Positions 8,170 through 17,154 of a stretch of DNA of 62,368 bases are shown here, in pieces. The position numbers were made by a program, and so were the translations under genes. The stretch covers positions 1-62,368 of the forward strand of contig NZ_ARYM01000021.1 in NCBI RefSeq assembly GCF_000685315.1, given 5' to 3'. Within the stretch, counting starts at the first letter, position 1, and every line of letters begins with the position of its first letter. The DNA comes from Hyphomonas polymorpha PS728. GTDB lineage: Bacteria > Pseudomonadota > Alphaproteobacteria > Caulobacterales > Hyphomonadaceae. The notes below the pieces were generated by a model. That model was not told the origin of the DNA. It searched no databases and saw nothing but the letters and a program-made list of their open reading frames with translations.

Positions 8170-8649
8170 ATGACACAGGGTTATTCACACATCGGGATGT
8201 CAACACACGACATGGACGCAACGATAGCATTCTACACACGTGTGCTGGGTTTTGTTCGCGTGGCAGACCAGGTCACGTCAATCCGAGAAGGTGGGCAGAT
8301 CAGGCAGGTGTATTTTGATCTTGGCCGGGACGAATACCTCGTCTTCATGGAAGCCCGCGACATCGCAAGCATCCCGCAGGATTACCCGACCGGCATCAAC
8401 TCGGCCCTTGGGACGCCTGCGGGCATGTACCACCTGGCCTTCAAGGTCGACACGCTGGAAGCCCTGCAGGCAAAGCGCTCGGAGTTGCTCGGGGCCGGAG
8501 TGGATGTATCCGACTGCATCGACCTGGGGCACGCGCAGTCAATCTTTCTGGCGGACCCCAACGATCTCCAGATCGAGTTCTGCTGGCACAGCCGACCATT
8601 TCGACCGGAGGATCTCGACAGGAAAGACATCGCCAGTATCGCGGCATGA
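8170..8649 (+). CDS. VOC-superfamily (glyoxalase/dioxygenase-like) protein
   Basis: This 159-residue protein has paired beta-alpha-beta-beta-beta modules of the vicinal oxygen chelate fold. Likely metal ligands are H7 (YSHIGM), a His in GMYHLAF and the Glu of LQIEFCWH. VOC proteins include ring-cleaving dioxygenases, lyases, thiol transferases for antibiotic resistance and isomerases, so the reaction cannot be read from sequence. A GGAG lies about 10 bases before the ATG. It closes the right-reading arm of the cluster and could be a tailoring or self-resistance enzyme. Nothing in the sequence decides between them. Confidence 0.85.
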   Translation: MTQGYSHIGMSTHDMDATIAFYTRVLGFVRVADQVTSIREGGQIRQVYFDLGRDEYLVFMEARDIASIPQDYPTGINSALGTPAGMYHLAFKVDTLEALQAKRSELLGAGVDVSDCIDLGHAQSIFLADPNDLQIEFCWHSRPFRPEDLDRKDIASIAA

Positions 8650-8761
8650 ACCTGCGGAAGAAACGGGGAGTGTAACCGAGGCAGTTTACCCCTCGCGACT
8701 TGTTGCGTTCCTGCCCTGAACGAGTTTCGCCCATTCTCTATGGAAAACTGGCATTCATTCT

Positions 8762-11248
8762 TCATTCGAGCCGCCGCTGCAATGTTCCGGAAAAGGTGAT
8801 GATGGCGAGAGAGACAAGTATCCAGCCGGCTATGGAATAAGCTGCCTTGAAGTACTTCAGGGCGGCGACCTGGACATCGACACTCACGACCCCGAACACT
8901 TGAGGGAATGTCGCGAGGCGGGTTGCACCGTTTGCAGCTCCGACCCGGCATTGGGACTCCTGCCGAAAGTCAATCAGAGGCACAAATACGTCTATCGCAT
9001 AAATAATGGGGTCTATGTTGCGTCCGCACCAGATATTATCGACAATGTCAGTGGACGCCAGCGCTCCGATGCGTGTCTCGGAAACACTGGCTGCAACGGG
9101 CTGCTGATCAACCACGAGCAGTTTCTGGGTGTTCGCATACCAGAAGACCCCGGCTCCGAGGACAGCAGCGAAGAACAACGTCATCAATGCATTCACCGGC
9201 TTCAGTCCGTCTCCGAACAACCAGTGAAACAGTTGGGAGCATAGCAATATCGTTAGCCTCGGCAAACGGAGGCTGATCGCCCCGCGCTGTATCTCCGCGA
9301 ACTTTTGCCGACGGTCCCTGTTCTGCTTCTCGATGAACACATCTCTTGCCTCATCCACGCGGCCGTCGCGTGCGAGCATCCGGCTCAGCCACATATAGGG
9401 CTGGGGATCGTGCGCAGGCATCCGCGAAAGCCATTTAAGGCGGGCGCTAACGCAGGCAGCGGAATCCCCATTTAAAGGATTCATGCTAGGGTGCAGGAGA
9501 GCTTCATATCTGAAGCCGCTCAGATCAATGACTTCGCCGTCCCGGGCGTAACCGGTGGATGTATCACACAAGACCCTGACTTCCGCATGGGCGAGCCGGA
9601 TCGCTCCAGCGATATCATTTGCCTCTAAAACGAGGTTACCTTTCACGCTGGCCCATCCGAGGTCGAGGATAAACTCCCTGAGCGACGATTCTGAGGCAGG
9701 GTCGTCAGAACGCCTGCTCGCCTTGAACCTGTAGAGGCCCAAATCACCGTCGATACGTGCTCGCAGGAGGTTGACGTCCCCGCGAGTGAAAGCGCCTCGT
9801 CCGAACAGGAAGCTCTGACCGACATGCAGGTCCATCGCGTCGAGAGCGAGTGTCCTGTTCTCGCCGTCAGCACGTCTTCCAACGAACATGGCCGAATTCG
9901 CATCAAGATCACCGCGGATTCTGGCACCAGACAGCTTCACGGTACCGACGCAGCCAGCCGAATGGAGTTCCAGATTGCCTCCGACCGTCGCTTCTTCCAA
10001 ATCGACGGCAAGCTGCTTCTGTCCCAAAATCCGTGCGCCCCGCAGTAACAGATCGCCCCCTACATCGACCCTGCGCAGATGCAGGCCTCCGCGGGTGCGG
10101 CAGTTATCCGAAAGAATAAAATCATCCTCAATGCGGCACGCCTCTGCTGACAACGCACGCGCGTGTCCCTGAATTTTTGTTGGCTGGTTTGCATCAGATT
10201 CCAGAAGGGCGTTGCTGAGAATGACACTCCCGCGGACCCGGGCCAGATCGAGATTGAATTCGCCCTTGCAGGCGAACGAAGGAAAGCGTGCGTAAACCCC
10301 TCCGACATCGCACGACATCGCATCGAAAGCGCCCCCTTCTCCGGCGCGCAGCCGCGCACCACCGAGCCAGACCTCGCCCTTTACCACTGCCAGGTGCAGA
10401 TTTATCCCGCCATCGAACACGCTACCATCATTTGCCCTGACAGAGCCCATAATGATGGCACCCGCCAGTTTCAGAGCATAACGTGTATCGTGCGGCGGGA
10501 ATGTTCCCGGGGCCCTGAGAACGGGTGATCGAAGGACTGAATTGCGGGCAATCAGATCTCCTCCGATGCGAGCGTCCTTCATGTTGATCCAAAAATGAGT
10601 TTCCGGGTCATCATCCTGTCCGGCCGCATCATTGCATCTGGCACAGATCGTCTGTATAGGCACTATCTCTTCGGTATAGAGAGCTTCATCGGCCAGGAGA
10701 CGATCAAACTCTGCCTCGCCGTCGACTTTGTTGCCCGCCACGCCCCAATCGTGATCGCCATTGCTGGACATTGGCCCGGATCTGCTGACGTCCAAGGATC
10801 GAGCGATATCGGCGGCAATCGCCCGAAGCTCGGAGAGCCGGCAATTCACGAGGCTCACAGCCCTTATGCAGCAGTCCGAAACATCGACATCTGCATCGCA
10901 CGGATCGAGTCCTTCGCGGAGAAACTCACAATTCTCAAGCAGCAGGGGCGGGAGGCTGCGCCCCCCGTCACCTTGACACCCACTGAGGTCTATTCCCCCG
11001 ACGATCCTGCCATTGCGTATCCGGATACCCGATGACGCCTGAGAAGAAAGACAAGCGGCATCGTCGCCCGTACTGGGTTTATCCGGGGCCTGAATGTTCA
11101 GGAGCGCCTCGCGAATCAGGTTGCCGCTAAGCACGCCACATCCGGGGGGCTCGCTGGCCAGGTCCAGCCATTCTCCACGAGCCATGAACTCCCTTAGCCT
11201 GGCAAGCTGGCCCTGATGCGTTGGTTCATCGCTTGATCCGGCATTCAT
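8762..11248 (-). CDS. Beta-helix-like membrane protein with repeated L-x-x-A-x-I-x-G-x-L units
   Basis: About 828 residues. Residues roughly 60-600 are made of degenerate repeats such as LSGARIRGDLDA, LRRVDVGGDLLL and LARVRGSVILS, reminiscent of pentapeptide-repeat or right-handed beta-helix proteins. After a short helical stretch (MPAHDPQPYMWLSRMLARDGRVDEARDVF) come two membrane segments, ALMTLFFAAVLGAGVFWY and AGWILVSLAIITF, with DPIIYAIDVFVPLIDFRQES between them. Similar proteins are widely annotated only as membrane-associated or pentapeptide-repeat proteins of unknown function. It converges on the VOC gene across a 112-bp gap. A role as immunity factor, target or unrelated cargo cannot be decided. 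Confidence 0.75.
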   Translation of the reverse strand: MNAGSSDEPTHQGQLARLREFMARGEWLDLASEPPGCGVLSGNLIREALLNIQAPDKPSTGDDAACLSSQASSGIRIRNGRIVGGIDLSGCQGDGGRSLPPLLLENCEFLREGLDPCDADVDVSDCCIRAVSLVNCRLSELRAIAADIARSLDVSRSGPMSSNGDHDWGVAGNKVDGEAEFDRLLADEALYTEEIVPIQTICARCNDAAGQDDDPETHFWINMKDARIGGDLIARNSVLRSPVLRAPGTFPPHDTRYALKLAGAIIMGSVRANDGSVFDGGINLHLAVVKGEVWLGGARLRAGEGGAFDAMSCDVGGVYARFPSFACKGEFNLDLARVRGSVILSNALLESDANQPTKIQGHARALSAEACRIEDDFILSDNCRTRGGLHLRRVDVGGDLLLRGARILGQKQLAVDLEEATVGGNLELHSAGCVGTVKLSGARIRGDLDANSAMFVGRRADGENRTLALDAMDLHVGQSFLFGRGAFTRGDVNLLRARIDGDLGLYRFKASRRSDDPASESSLREFILDLGWASVKGNLVLEANDIAGAIRLAHAEVRVLCDTSTGYARDGEVIDLSGFRYEALLHPSMNPLNGDSAACVSARLKWLSRMPAHDPQPYMWLSRMLARDGRVDEARDVFIEKQNRDRRQKFAEIQRGAISLRLPRLTILLCSQLFHWLFGDGLKPVNALMTLFFAAVLGAGVFWYANTQKLLVVDQQPVAASVSETRIGALASTDIVDNIWCGRNIDPIIYAIDVFVPLIDFRQESQCRVGAANGATRLATFPQVFGVVSVDVQVAALKYFKAAYSIAGWILVSLAIITFSGTLQRRLE

Positions 11249-11553
11249 GGTGTGTCCCTTGGGTGTGGAAGGAGTATATTAGAAGGTCATCTGACGGGAC
11301 CCCGCAAGCCCCCGAAGCGTTTCTTTCGCGAGTTTCCGTTTCAGCAATTCATAGGGTCTGCTTCTTTCAAGTTTGCTGCAGGCAAAGGCTCAGGCTCCGA
11401 GTTCTGCATCTGTCCTTGCGACCGGCGCAGCGCGGCATTCCTGCTTTTGTATCTGGGAGGCAATTTCACAAACTTACTCAGCCCCCAGAGAACTGGATCG
11501 TTTCGGTTTAGAGTTTCCGGTATTCTGGAGCCAAGCTGGGAGGAGACAGAAGT

Positions 11554-11685
11554 ATGCGAGCATCGAAGTTCACGGACGCGCAGAAGGCGTTAATTATCAA
11601 GCAGGGTGACTCGGGGATTCCGGTGGCGGAGATCTGCCGCAAGGCAGGGATCAGCCAGGCAACACCGCGACGCAACAATCACTAG
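11554..11685 (+). pseudogene. IS3-family transposase OrfA, truncated
   Basis: ATG at 11554, behind GGAGG, opens MRASKFTDAQKALIIKQGDS, followed by VAEICRKAGISQAT, the helix-turn-helix of IS3-family OrfA. The frame breaks after 43 residues (PRRNNH then stop), where an intact OrfA would continue into its leucine zipper and OrfB. No OrfB follows, so this is the 5' stub of a deleted insertion sequence. Confidence 0.75.
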
Positions 11686-12357
11686 GCCGCGAAGGTTACA
11701 ACGCGCTGTACGGCTATTTTTCCGGTCACTACGGCTATGGCACAGTGCTCAAGAACTCGGCGCAAGACAAATGCCTCGCGGGGACCATGAGCCGCGCTTT
11801 GTTTGCAAAGTCTCTAAAAGACCTGCGCTGATAGTTAAGCCGGAACTCGAGTCACCGTCAAAGGATCGTGGGCGGCCCGAAAGGCCATGTCAGAATGGTC
11901 TCATCCTCCAGTGCAATCGGCAGCGCATCAAATTGCATCGGTCAAGATCGACGCCGCCCTATCGCGTACTTTAATATCCGTTGCGCCTGACCAAGCCCCG
12001 ATAATGCCTCCAGTCGATGCAAGGATCCGGCCTTCAAGAGAGGGGGCCGGATTCCATACCGATGACGCACCCGTAGCCGTTCGGTCCAGTCAATGCTTGG
12101 CGGCCAAATATTTGGCGAAAGCGAATGGCGCATTGGGGCCAAACCCAGTCCCACCGGCTATCCGATAATATCTGCCGATTGATGGTCCGCATCCGCTTCA
12201 TCGAGGCGCGGTGCTTCTTGTTGGCACTCCGCGCAGAGGCGAGTGTGCGTAGCGTACGGCAACCTGCTCAAGTGCCCACAACCCAAGGGTAATGACTTTC
12301 CCTCTATGATGGCACGCTTTCTGCATGGCCCTGCGCAGTCAGCAAAGGGAGCACGCC
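11686..12357. other. Gap without a recognisable gene
   Basis: This 670-bp stretch between the IS3 stub and the next gene holds only short, unconvincing frames on both strands. It probably represents several decayed mobile-element fragments. I could not assign any piece to a family. Confidence 0.4.
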
Positions 12358-13209
12358 ATGGCCGAGCCCGGTTCGCTTATGGATGCAAGCTGCATCCGCT
12401 TCGATGCCGCCAGCGAACTAATCGCGCAGCGCGATCCCGCAATCACGCGCCTTGCGGCCCTCGACCTGCTCGTCCGCGCCGTCTGGAATGGAGACTTCGA
12501 GCCGCCTCCGCTGTCATTGGACTGGCCTACCCCTGCACAGCACGAAGCCCGCGCTCATCCTGACGCCTGGATGTTCGTGCCGATCTCGGTACCCCGTGTC
12601 CTGCTGACCAAGGAACAGGCTGCGCTCTCGATCCGCCCCGTAGAGCTTTACAAGGCGGGACGCGATACAATCATCAATGTCATGCACTGCAACGGCCATC
12701 TGCCGGGCGACGCTGAAGGCTGGCACGCCTTGCTGGACTGGAAGGTCGAAGAGTCTGCGCGGCGACAGGCAGAAGCACTCTCAGCGCTCGCCCGGATTCC
12801 GGTGTCCGCCTATAGCGCAGAGGCCCGCGACTATCTTGCCAGTCTGATAATTCCCCGGGCAAAGCTGCAAGCCTGGCTCGATAGCTGCTCAGCGAACTTT
12901 CACGGCCTTTTTGTCCCTGCAGAGCGGGCAGCCCCTGCCCCGCCCGATGCTGCCAATGACACGGGCGAAGCGGCCACTAGCCATCGTCGCGGCCGCCCCG
13001 TGCTCGCGGCCTGGCCGAGGATCGAGGCGGCCGCCCACCAGATCAACCGGGAACATCCGGATCTGCCGCGCAAGGTCCTCGCGGGACAACTGCATGCGCT
13101 TGCCTTGAGCGAGTTTGACGAAGACGACGTCCCCAACGAGGCGACAATCCTGCGCCGGCTTGGAAGCATTCTGGGGGACGCAGGAGCTTCGTCCCAGAAC
13201 GAGGCCTGA
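12358..13209 (+). CDS. Hypothetical protein of a mobile-element module
   Basis: This 283-residue protein starts at ATG 12358, behind GGGAG. I recognise no family. It is soluble and acidic, with Ala-rich helices, VPRVLLTKEQAALSIRPVELY near residue 80, and a C-terminal basic-to-acidic segment RRGRPVLAAWPRIEAAAHQI that looks like a DNA-binding or linker tail. It precedes an AlpA-like regulator and mobilisation-type genes on the same strand, which suggests a control or accessory gene of an integrative element. Function unknown. Confidence 0.65.
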   Translation: MAEPGSLMDASCIRFDAASELIAQRDPAITRLAALDLLVRAVWNGDFEPPPLSLDWPTPAQHEARAHPDAWMFVPISVPRVLLTKEQAALSIRPVELYKAGRDTIINVMHCNGHLPGDAEGWHALLDWKVEESARRQAEALSALARIPVSAYSAEARDYLASLIIPRAKLQAWLDSCSANFHGLFVPAERAAPAPPDAANDTGEAATSHRRGRPVLAAWPRIEAAAHQINREHPDLPRKVLAGQLHALALSEFDEDDVPNEATILRRLGSILGDAGASSQNEA

Positions 13210-13364
13210 CAGGTCGCCGTCCTGCGCGCAGCGCAATTCTGCTGCAGCTCCGTCAGATCTGCGGGACCTTTCTGGGCTCTGCCGGAATAAGACGAAATCA
13301 TTCCTCTTTTTCGCCTACGGGCGCCGTGCTGGCCTTGGCTCACGCACACTGAGGAGGAAAGGCC

Positions 13365-13631
13365 TTGAGCAAGCACAATCACGATTTTCCGCCGCTCGAT
13401 GAGATCCTGAAGGACAATCCCGGCTGGCTCGATGAAGCGATCGACACCCCGGCCGTCTCCAGACTCACAGGTGTTCCGATCTGTACCCTTACGACCTGGC
13501 GCTGCCGTGGCGGCGGGCCGCGCTTCCTGAAATTCGGCAAGACGGTGCGCTACCGCCGCCGCGCCGTCCTCAGCTGGATGGCCGAGTGCGAAGCGCCGTA
13601 TACGGACCGCGATGGGGTGATCCATGGCTGA
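13365..13631 (+). CDS. AlpA/MerR-like helix-turn-helix protein (excisionase type)
   Basis: This 88-residue protein starts at TTG 13365, backed by GAGGAGGAAA. The core TPAVSRLTGVPICTLTTWRCRGGGPRFLKFGKTVRYRRRAVLSWM is the winged helix-turn-helix of AlpA/excisionase proteins. These regulate integrases or direct excision of genomic islands. It overlaps the next gene by 8 bp, which indicates translational coupling with the mobilisation-type genes. No integrase gene is adjacent. The nearest integrase remnants are at 31.8 and 36.5 kb. Confidence 0.85.
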   Translation: MSKHNHDFPPLDEILKDNPGWLDEAIDTPAVSRLTGVPICTLTTWRCRGGGPRFLKFGKTVRYRRRAVLSWMAECEAPYTDRDGVIHG

Positions 13632-13950
13632 ACCGACACAGCCCCTTTCGATCCGCCTCGCCACCAGCGACATCGACCACCTCACCGAACGCGCCCGGCG
13701 CATTTCCGGCACGCCGACCGGCGTTGCCCGCGAACTCATCCGCTCCGGCCTCTCCGACGGCGACCCGTTCGCACAGGCCGAGCGGCTGCTGAAAATCGAA
13801 CGAAAGCTCGCCTCTCTCGCGCAGGACATGCAGCTCGCCCTGAAGGCCTGTGATCAGACAACAGATAGTCTCGGCCGCCTCGAAACCATGTTCGACGCGC
13901 TGCTGCGCGCGCTCGGCGGCGAACCTCCGGAGGGAACGCCCCATGCCTAA
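13624..13950 (+). CDS. Small mobilisation-type (ribbon-helix-helix-like) protein
   Basis: The N-terminus of this 108-residue protein, PLSIRLATSDIDHLTERARRISGTPTGVARELIRSGL, has the strand-helix-helix pattern of CopG/MobC-type DNA-binding proteins. A heptad-like region follows (LLKIERKLASLAQDMQLAL). It overlaps both neighbours by 8 bp and is followed by a TraD-like ATPase, the order seen in mobilisation modules of alphaproteobacterial elements. A relaxosome accessory role is inferred from context. Confidence 0.65.
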   Translation: MAEPTQPLSIRLATSDIDHLTERARRISGTPTGVARELIRSGLSDGDPFAQAERLLKIERKLASLAQDMQLALKACDQTTDSLGRLETMFDALLRALGGEPPEGTPHA

Positions 13951-14707
13951 AGTCAAACACATCCTCGGCGCCCTGACTTTTGCATGCGCGGGCCTGACCT
14001 GGCTCTATCATTGGCAGGCTTTCGAGCGGTCACCGCCCGTCTACGTGGTCGAAGGCCAGCCCTACTATCTTCACCCGGGAAGTCTTGCGACCTGTACAAA
14101 AGCCGGAGCCTTTTCACTGCTCTGGGCCCCGGGCGCCCGCGAGGAATACCAAAGTTGCGAAGACTGGTTTCGGCAGAATGGCGTCTGGGACGACGTCCTT
14201 CAGCGCTGGCAGGTGCTCGGGGGCGGAGCGGCCCTGACCCTGATCCTGGCTGCCGGGTTTGCGCTGGCCATCAGGTTCGAACCGCCGCCGCCGAAGATCG
14301 TGCGCGGCCCGCGGCGTTTCACCGGCCAGAAGGCCCGCAGCGCCATCGGAAGGATCAGCCGACGCGAAGCGCGCCAGACTGGTGGGGGCATCACGTTCCC
14401 GCCGGGTATCGCGATGAGCCGCGACCGGGAATCCCGCCACATGCTGATCACCGGCGCGGTCGGGTCGGGCAAGACACAGACGATCCAGCATCTCATTCTC
14501 GAAGCGATGCAGTTCGGCGACAAGATGCTCGTGCTCGACACCAAGGGCGACATGACTGAGCGCCTGCCCGGCAAGATCACCCTCATCGCGCCGCAGGATG
14601 AGCAATTCAAACAGACGCCGATCGTGTTTCGTCTCGCGCGGCCAGGCAGGCCACATAGACACGCGGCCTCTCAGCCACAGGCAGTGCGCCATCCGGCGCG
14701 GTCGTGA
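13943..14707 (+). pseudogene. TraD/VirD4-like coupling ATPase, C-terminally truncated
   Basis: ATG 13943 starts a protein with two membrane segments (about 8-22 and 92-108) and a P-loop GAVGSGKT, followed by MLVLDTKGDMTERLPGKITLIAPQDE. This is the N-terminal part of type IV coupling proteins that feed DNA into conjugation channels. After that the sequence turns into low-complexity Arg, His and Pro, and the frame stops at about 254 residues. The Walker B and all-alpha domains are missing (the family is usually 500-700 residues). The gene was cut by a deletion or insertion near 14620. Confidence 0.75.
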
Positions 14708-15264
14708 TCGGGTCTGGCATTTTTCTCGCTCCTTCCCGCCCCGTTCCTCCGCGCATCAGGCGGGAGGGGGCGGCACAAGGCGCGCCGCCGGGGCGTACAA
14801 GGCGGGTGTGCACGGGGTCAGGTCGGACGATGCACAGGCTTCACACGGCTCTCCCCCGCCCCCCGTGCATACGCGCCGCGCCCCGGCAAAAGCGACGGGC
14901 CGTCTCCTCCCGCCGCACGCGGACACCCTCCGACGCTGCACACGCCCGGCGTCACCTCACGGCCGGACATACGCTGGCACGGCTCACCGACTGACGACGC
15001 CTCCCCACGCCCCTGCCAGACCGGATCGCACGGGCGACCCCCTTGGCCCTGCCAATGGGAAGCGTCCGTGCGGCGCCCCGCCGGCGAGCCCCCGCAGCGC
15101 GGCGGGCGCCGAACAGGCGCGCGCCACGACCGGAGACGAGCCGGGCCGAAGGGGCCGCCAACGGCGTCCCCATCGAACAGCCCCCTCGCCAGAGGGGCGG
15201 GGCGCAGAGGGATCTTAACTTGCGCGCAGCATACCTCTAAGTTGCCGGACTGATGGGGGCCCGA
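14708..15264. other. GC-rich gap without a gene beside the broken coupling gene
   Basis: About 550 bp of very GC-rich DNA with many short imperfect inverted repeats, for example around gtgtgcacgggg (about 14808) and ccccgtgcatac (about 14860). The open frames are Arg/Pro/Ala-rich and look like composition artefacts. A former transfer origin or relaxase region is possible by position, but I see no nick-site consensus. Confidence 0.35.
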
Positions 15265-15564
15265 ATGACACCGCAAGAATTCATCGATAAATGGCGCCGG
15301 GGGCAGCTGAAGGAGCGCACGGCGCCCCAGTCTCACTTCATAGATGTCTGCCGCCTGCTCGGGCTGGCAGACCCCGTGGCGGTCGACCCGGCGGGCGAAT
15401 GGTTCACGTTCGAAAGGGGCGCGTCCAAAGCGGCGGCGGCGAAGGCTGGGACCGACGTCTGGCGCAAAGACTGTTTTGCCTGGGAGTATAAGGGCAAGCG
15501 CAAGGACCTGGATCTTCTCCGCTTCGTCCCAGAAGCGACGTATCCGCTTGCCCGCCATCGATAG
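15265..15564 (+). pseudogene. N-terminal stub of an MmeI-like DNA methyltransferase/restriction enzyme
   Basis: ATG 15265 opens TPQEFIDKWRRGQLKERTA, then HFIDVCRLLG, GEWFTFERGASK and CFAWEYKGKRKDLD. This is the conserved N-terminal domain of the large MmeI-like or type IIG-related SAM-dependent DNA methyltransferases, normally 800-1000 residues. Here the frame ends after about 100 residues with no methylase motifs downstream. A deleted restriction-modification gene is the simplest reading. Confidence 0.65.
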
Positions 15565-15572
15565 ATCCGCCC

Positions 15573-15600
15573 TGGTGTCCACTGTCGATAGTGGGCACCA
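15573..15600. repeat. Imperfect inverted repeat near the end of the secretion operon
   Basis: TGGTG-t-CCACT, a six-base loop (gtcgat), then AGTGG-g-CACCA forms a 10-bp stem with one mismatch. It lies 139 bp past the 3' end of the HlyD-like gene and just after the restriction stub. It could be a terminator remnant, a mobile-element end or a protein site. No T-run supports termination. Confidence 0.4.
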
Positions 15601-15738
15601 TCACCCTCTATCGAACACACTAGCATGAATGGATCAGGAAGGGCCGCAAGGCCGGTCAGGCCGGACGCTTACCCTTTCGCCGAAGGTGGGCCTGTACCAG
15701 AGTGCAATCGCCCACGGCATAGACGGGCTGAAACGAAC

Positions 15739-17154
15739 TTAACGTTCCCGTCCGGCTTCTGAAGCTCTGCGGGCGAGTGGTGAAAGTAGGAACTCAATAA
15801 TCCGTCGCCGGCCCGTACGGATTTCCGCGGTCACCGCCATACCGGATGATAGATTACTCATCTGATCGCCCACCAGTATTTCAGTTGCGGCGAGTTCAAT
15901 CCGCGCCGGAAAAACCAATCCCAAATATTCGTCTTGGATCGCATCTCGGCTGATGAAAGCAACACGTCCATCGATCACACCGTAACGGGTGAAGGGAAAC
16001 GCCTCAAGTTTCACCCGAACGGGCTGCCCTTCTCGAACGAACCCTACGTCCCGATTGAGTACAAGCGCATCGACCTGCAACATCGCACCATGCGGGACGA
16101 CGACGAGCAATGGATCGGCAGGTCGTACAACGGCGCCAATAGTGTGAACCTGCAACTGTTGTATGATACCACTCGTTGGAGCTCGAATTGTTGTGCGCTG
16201 GTTGCGGTCAGTCGCAATCGTGAGTTCTTCTTTTCGTTGTAATGAGACAGCATGAGCTTCATTGAATGCATCAAGCGCCTCCCGCCGAAAGCCCATTTCG
16301 ATGAAAGATATTCTGTCAGTCGCGGCTTTTTCAGCAGATTTGGTGCGGCCTAATTCTTCCAGCCGGATCGCGAGATCTTGCCGTATTCCTATGGCGCGCT
16401 CCTCTACTTCCGCCACTCGAAGGCGCGGAGCGAGCCCTCTCTGTTCGAGCTTTTTGAAACTTTCCAGCTGCTGCTCGACAAGAGGGAGTTGTTGTTCAAG
16501 ACGGCTTACATCAGCTGCAACCTTAACCCGCTCACTTTGGCTTTGACTGCGCTCTTCAATGAGTGCGGCCCGCTCAGCTTCATACTCAGAGAATCTTGCA
16601 AAAATTGCGGATTCCTGAGCTTCGATTTGCGAAGACGTCATACCATCGGGCGGATCGAACACTGGACCCGACTTTGAGTGAGGAGTGACTGAGGGCGCCG
16701 CAGATAGTCTCAATAGCGCTTGAGATCTGGCTTTATCTATCTCGGCAATCAGCAAGGCAGTCCGTGCTCTGTCGACTTCGGCTGAAGAAACCGTTGAATC
16801 CAGCTCGATTACTGTCTCACCTTCTTCAACCGACTGCCCGTCTCTGACACGGATCGATAGCACTACGCCGTGATCGGGCGCCTGAACTGTCTTAATGCTG
16901 CCCTCCGGTACGATACGCCCCTGCGCGCTGGCAACGACGTCTATGTGTCCCAAGCACATCCAACCCAGCGCTATGGCGAGAAAGGACAGCAAAGCCCAGA
17001 GCACCCAGCGGCCAACGGGATTGGGCGGTGTTTCGAGCACTTCCAGGACAGCCGGAAGGAATTCTGTGTTGTCTTGCGTGCGGGCGTTCTTCTCGCCTTT
17101 GCGGATTGAGAGATAGGCTTCCCACAATGTTTCGAAATGTCGCCGCCAGTTCAC
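15739..17154 (-). CDS. HlyD-family type I secretion adaptor
   Basis: This 471-residue membrane fusion protein has a short cytosolic N-terminus, one membrane segment VGRWVLWALLSFLAIALGWM (about 47-66), then a biotinyl-lipoyl-like region (GRIVPEGSIKTVQAPDHG...VEEGETVIELD). A long alpha-helical coiled coil (about 150-300) and a beta-barrel/lipoyl return (TTIRAPTSGIIQQLQVHTIG) follow. It bridges the inner-membrane ABC transporter to TolC. The ATG overlaps the stop of the ATPase gene by 4 bp, so the two are coupled. It is the last gene of the left-reading RTX operon. No TolC homologue is encoded in this operon. Confidence 0.92.
   Translation of the reverse strand: MNWRRHFETLWEAYLSIRKGEKNARTQDNTEFLPAVLEVLETPPNPVGRWVLWALLSFLAIALGWMCLGHIDVVASAQGRIVPEGSIKTVQAPDHGVVLSIRVRDGQSVEEGETVIELDSTVSSAEVDRARTALLIAEIDKARSQALLRLSAAPSVTPHSKSGPVFDPPDGMTSSQIEAQESAIFARFSEYEAERAALIEERSQSQSERVKVAADVSRLEQQLPLVEQQLESFKKLEQRGLAPRLRVAEVEERAIGIRQDLAIRLEELGRTKSAEKAATDRISFIEMGFRREALDAFNEAHAVSLQRKEELTIATDRNQRTTIRAPTSGIIQQLQVHTIGAVVRPADPLLVVVPHGAMLQVDALVLNRDVGFVREGQPVRVKLEAFPFTRYGVIDGRVAFISRDAIQDEYLGLVFPARIELAATEILVGDQMSNLSSGMAVTAEIRTGRRRIIEFLLSPLARRASEAGRER

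Noticed and set aside
11686..12357. Short frames as a complete transposase
   Set aside because: No DDE, HTH or terminal inverted repeats could be matched. Frames are short and broken.
14598..15218. 206-codon Arg/Pro-rich frame in the GC-rich block as a gene
   Set aside because: Its composition is that expected of random GC-rich DNA, and it starts inside the broken TraD-like gene in another frame.
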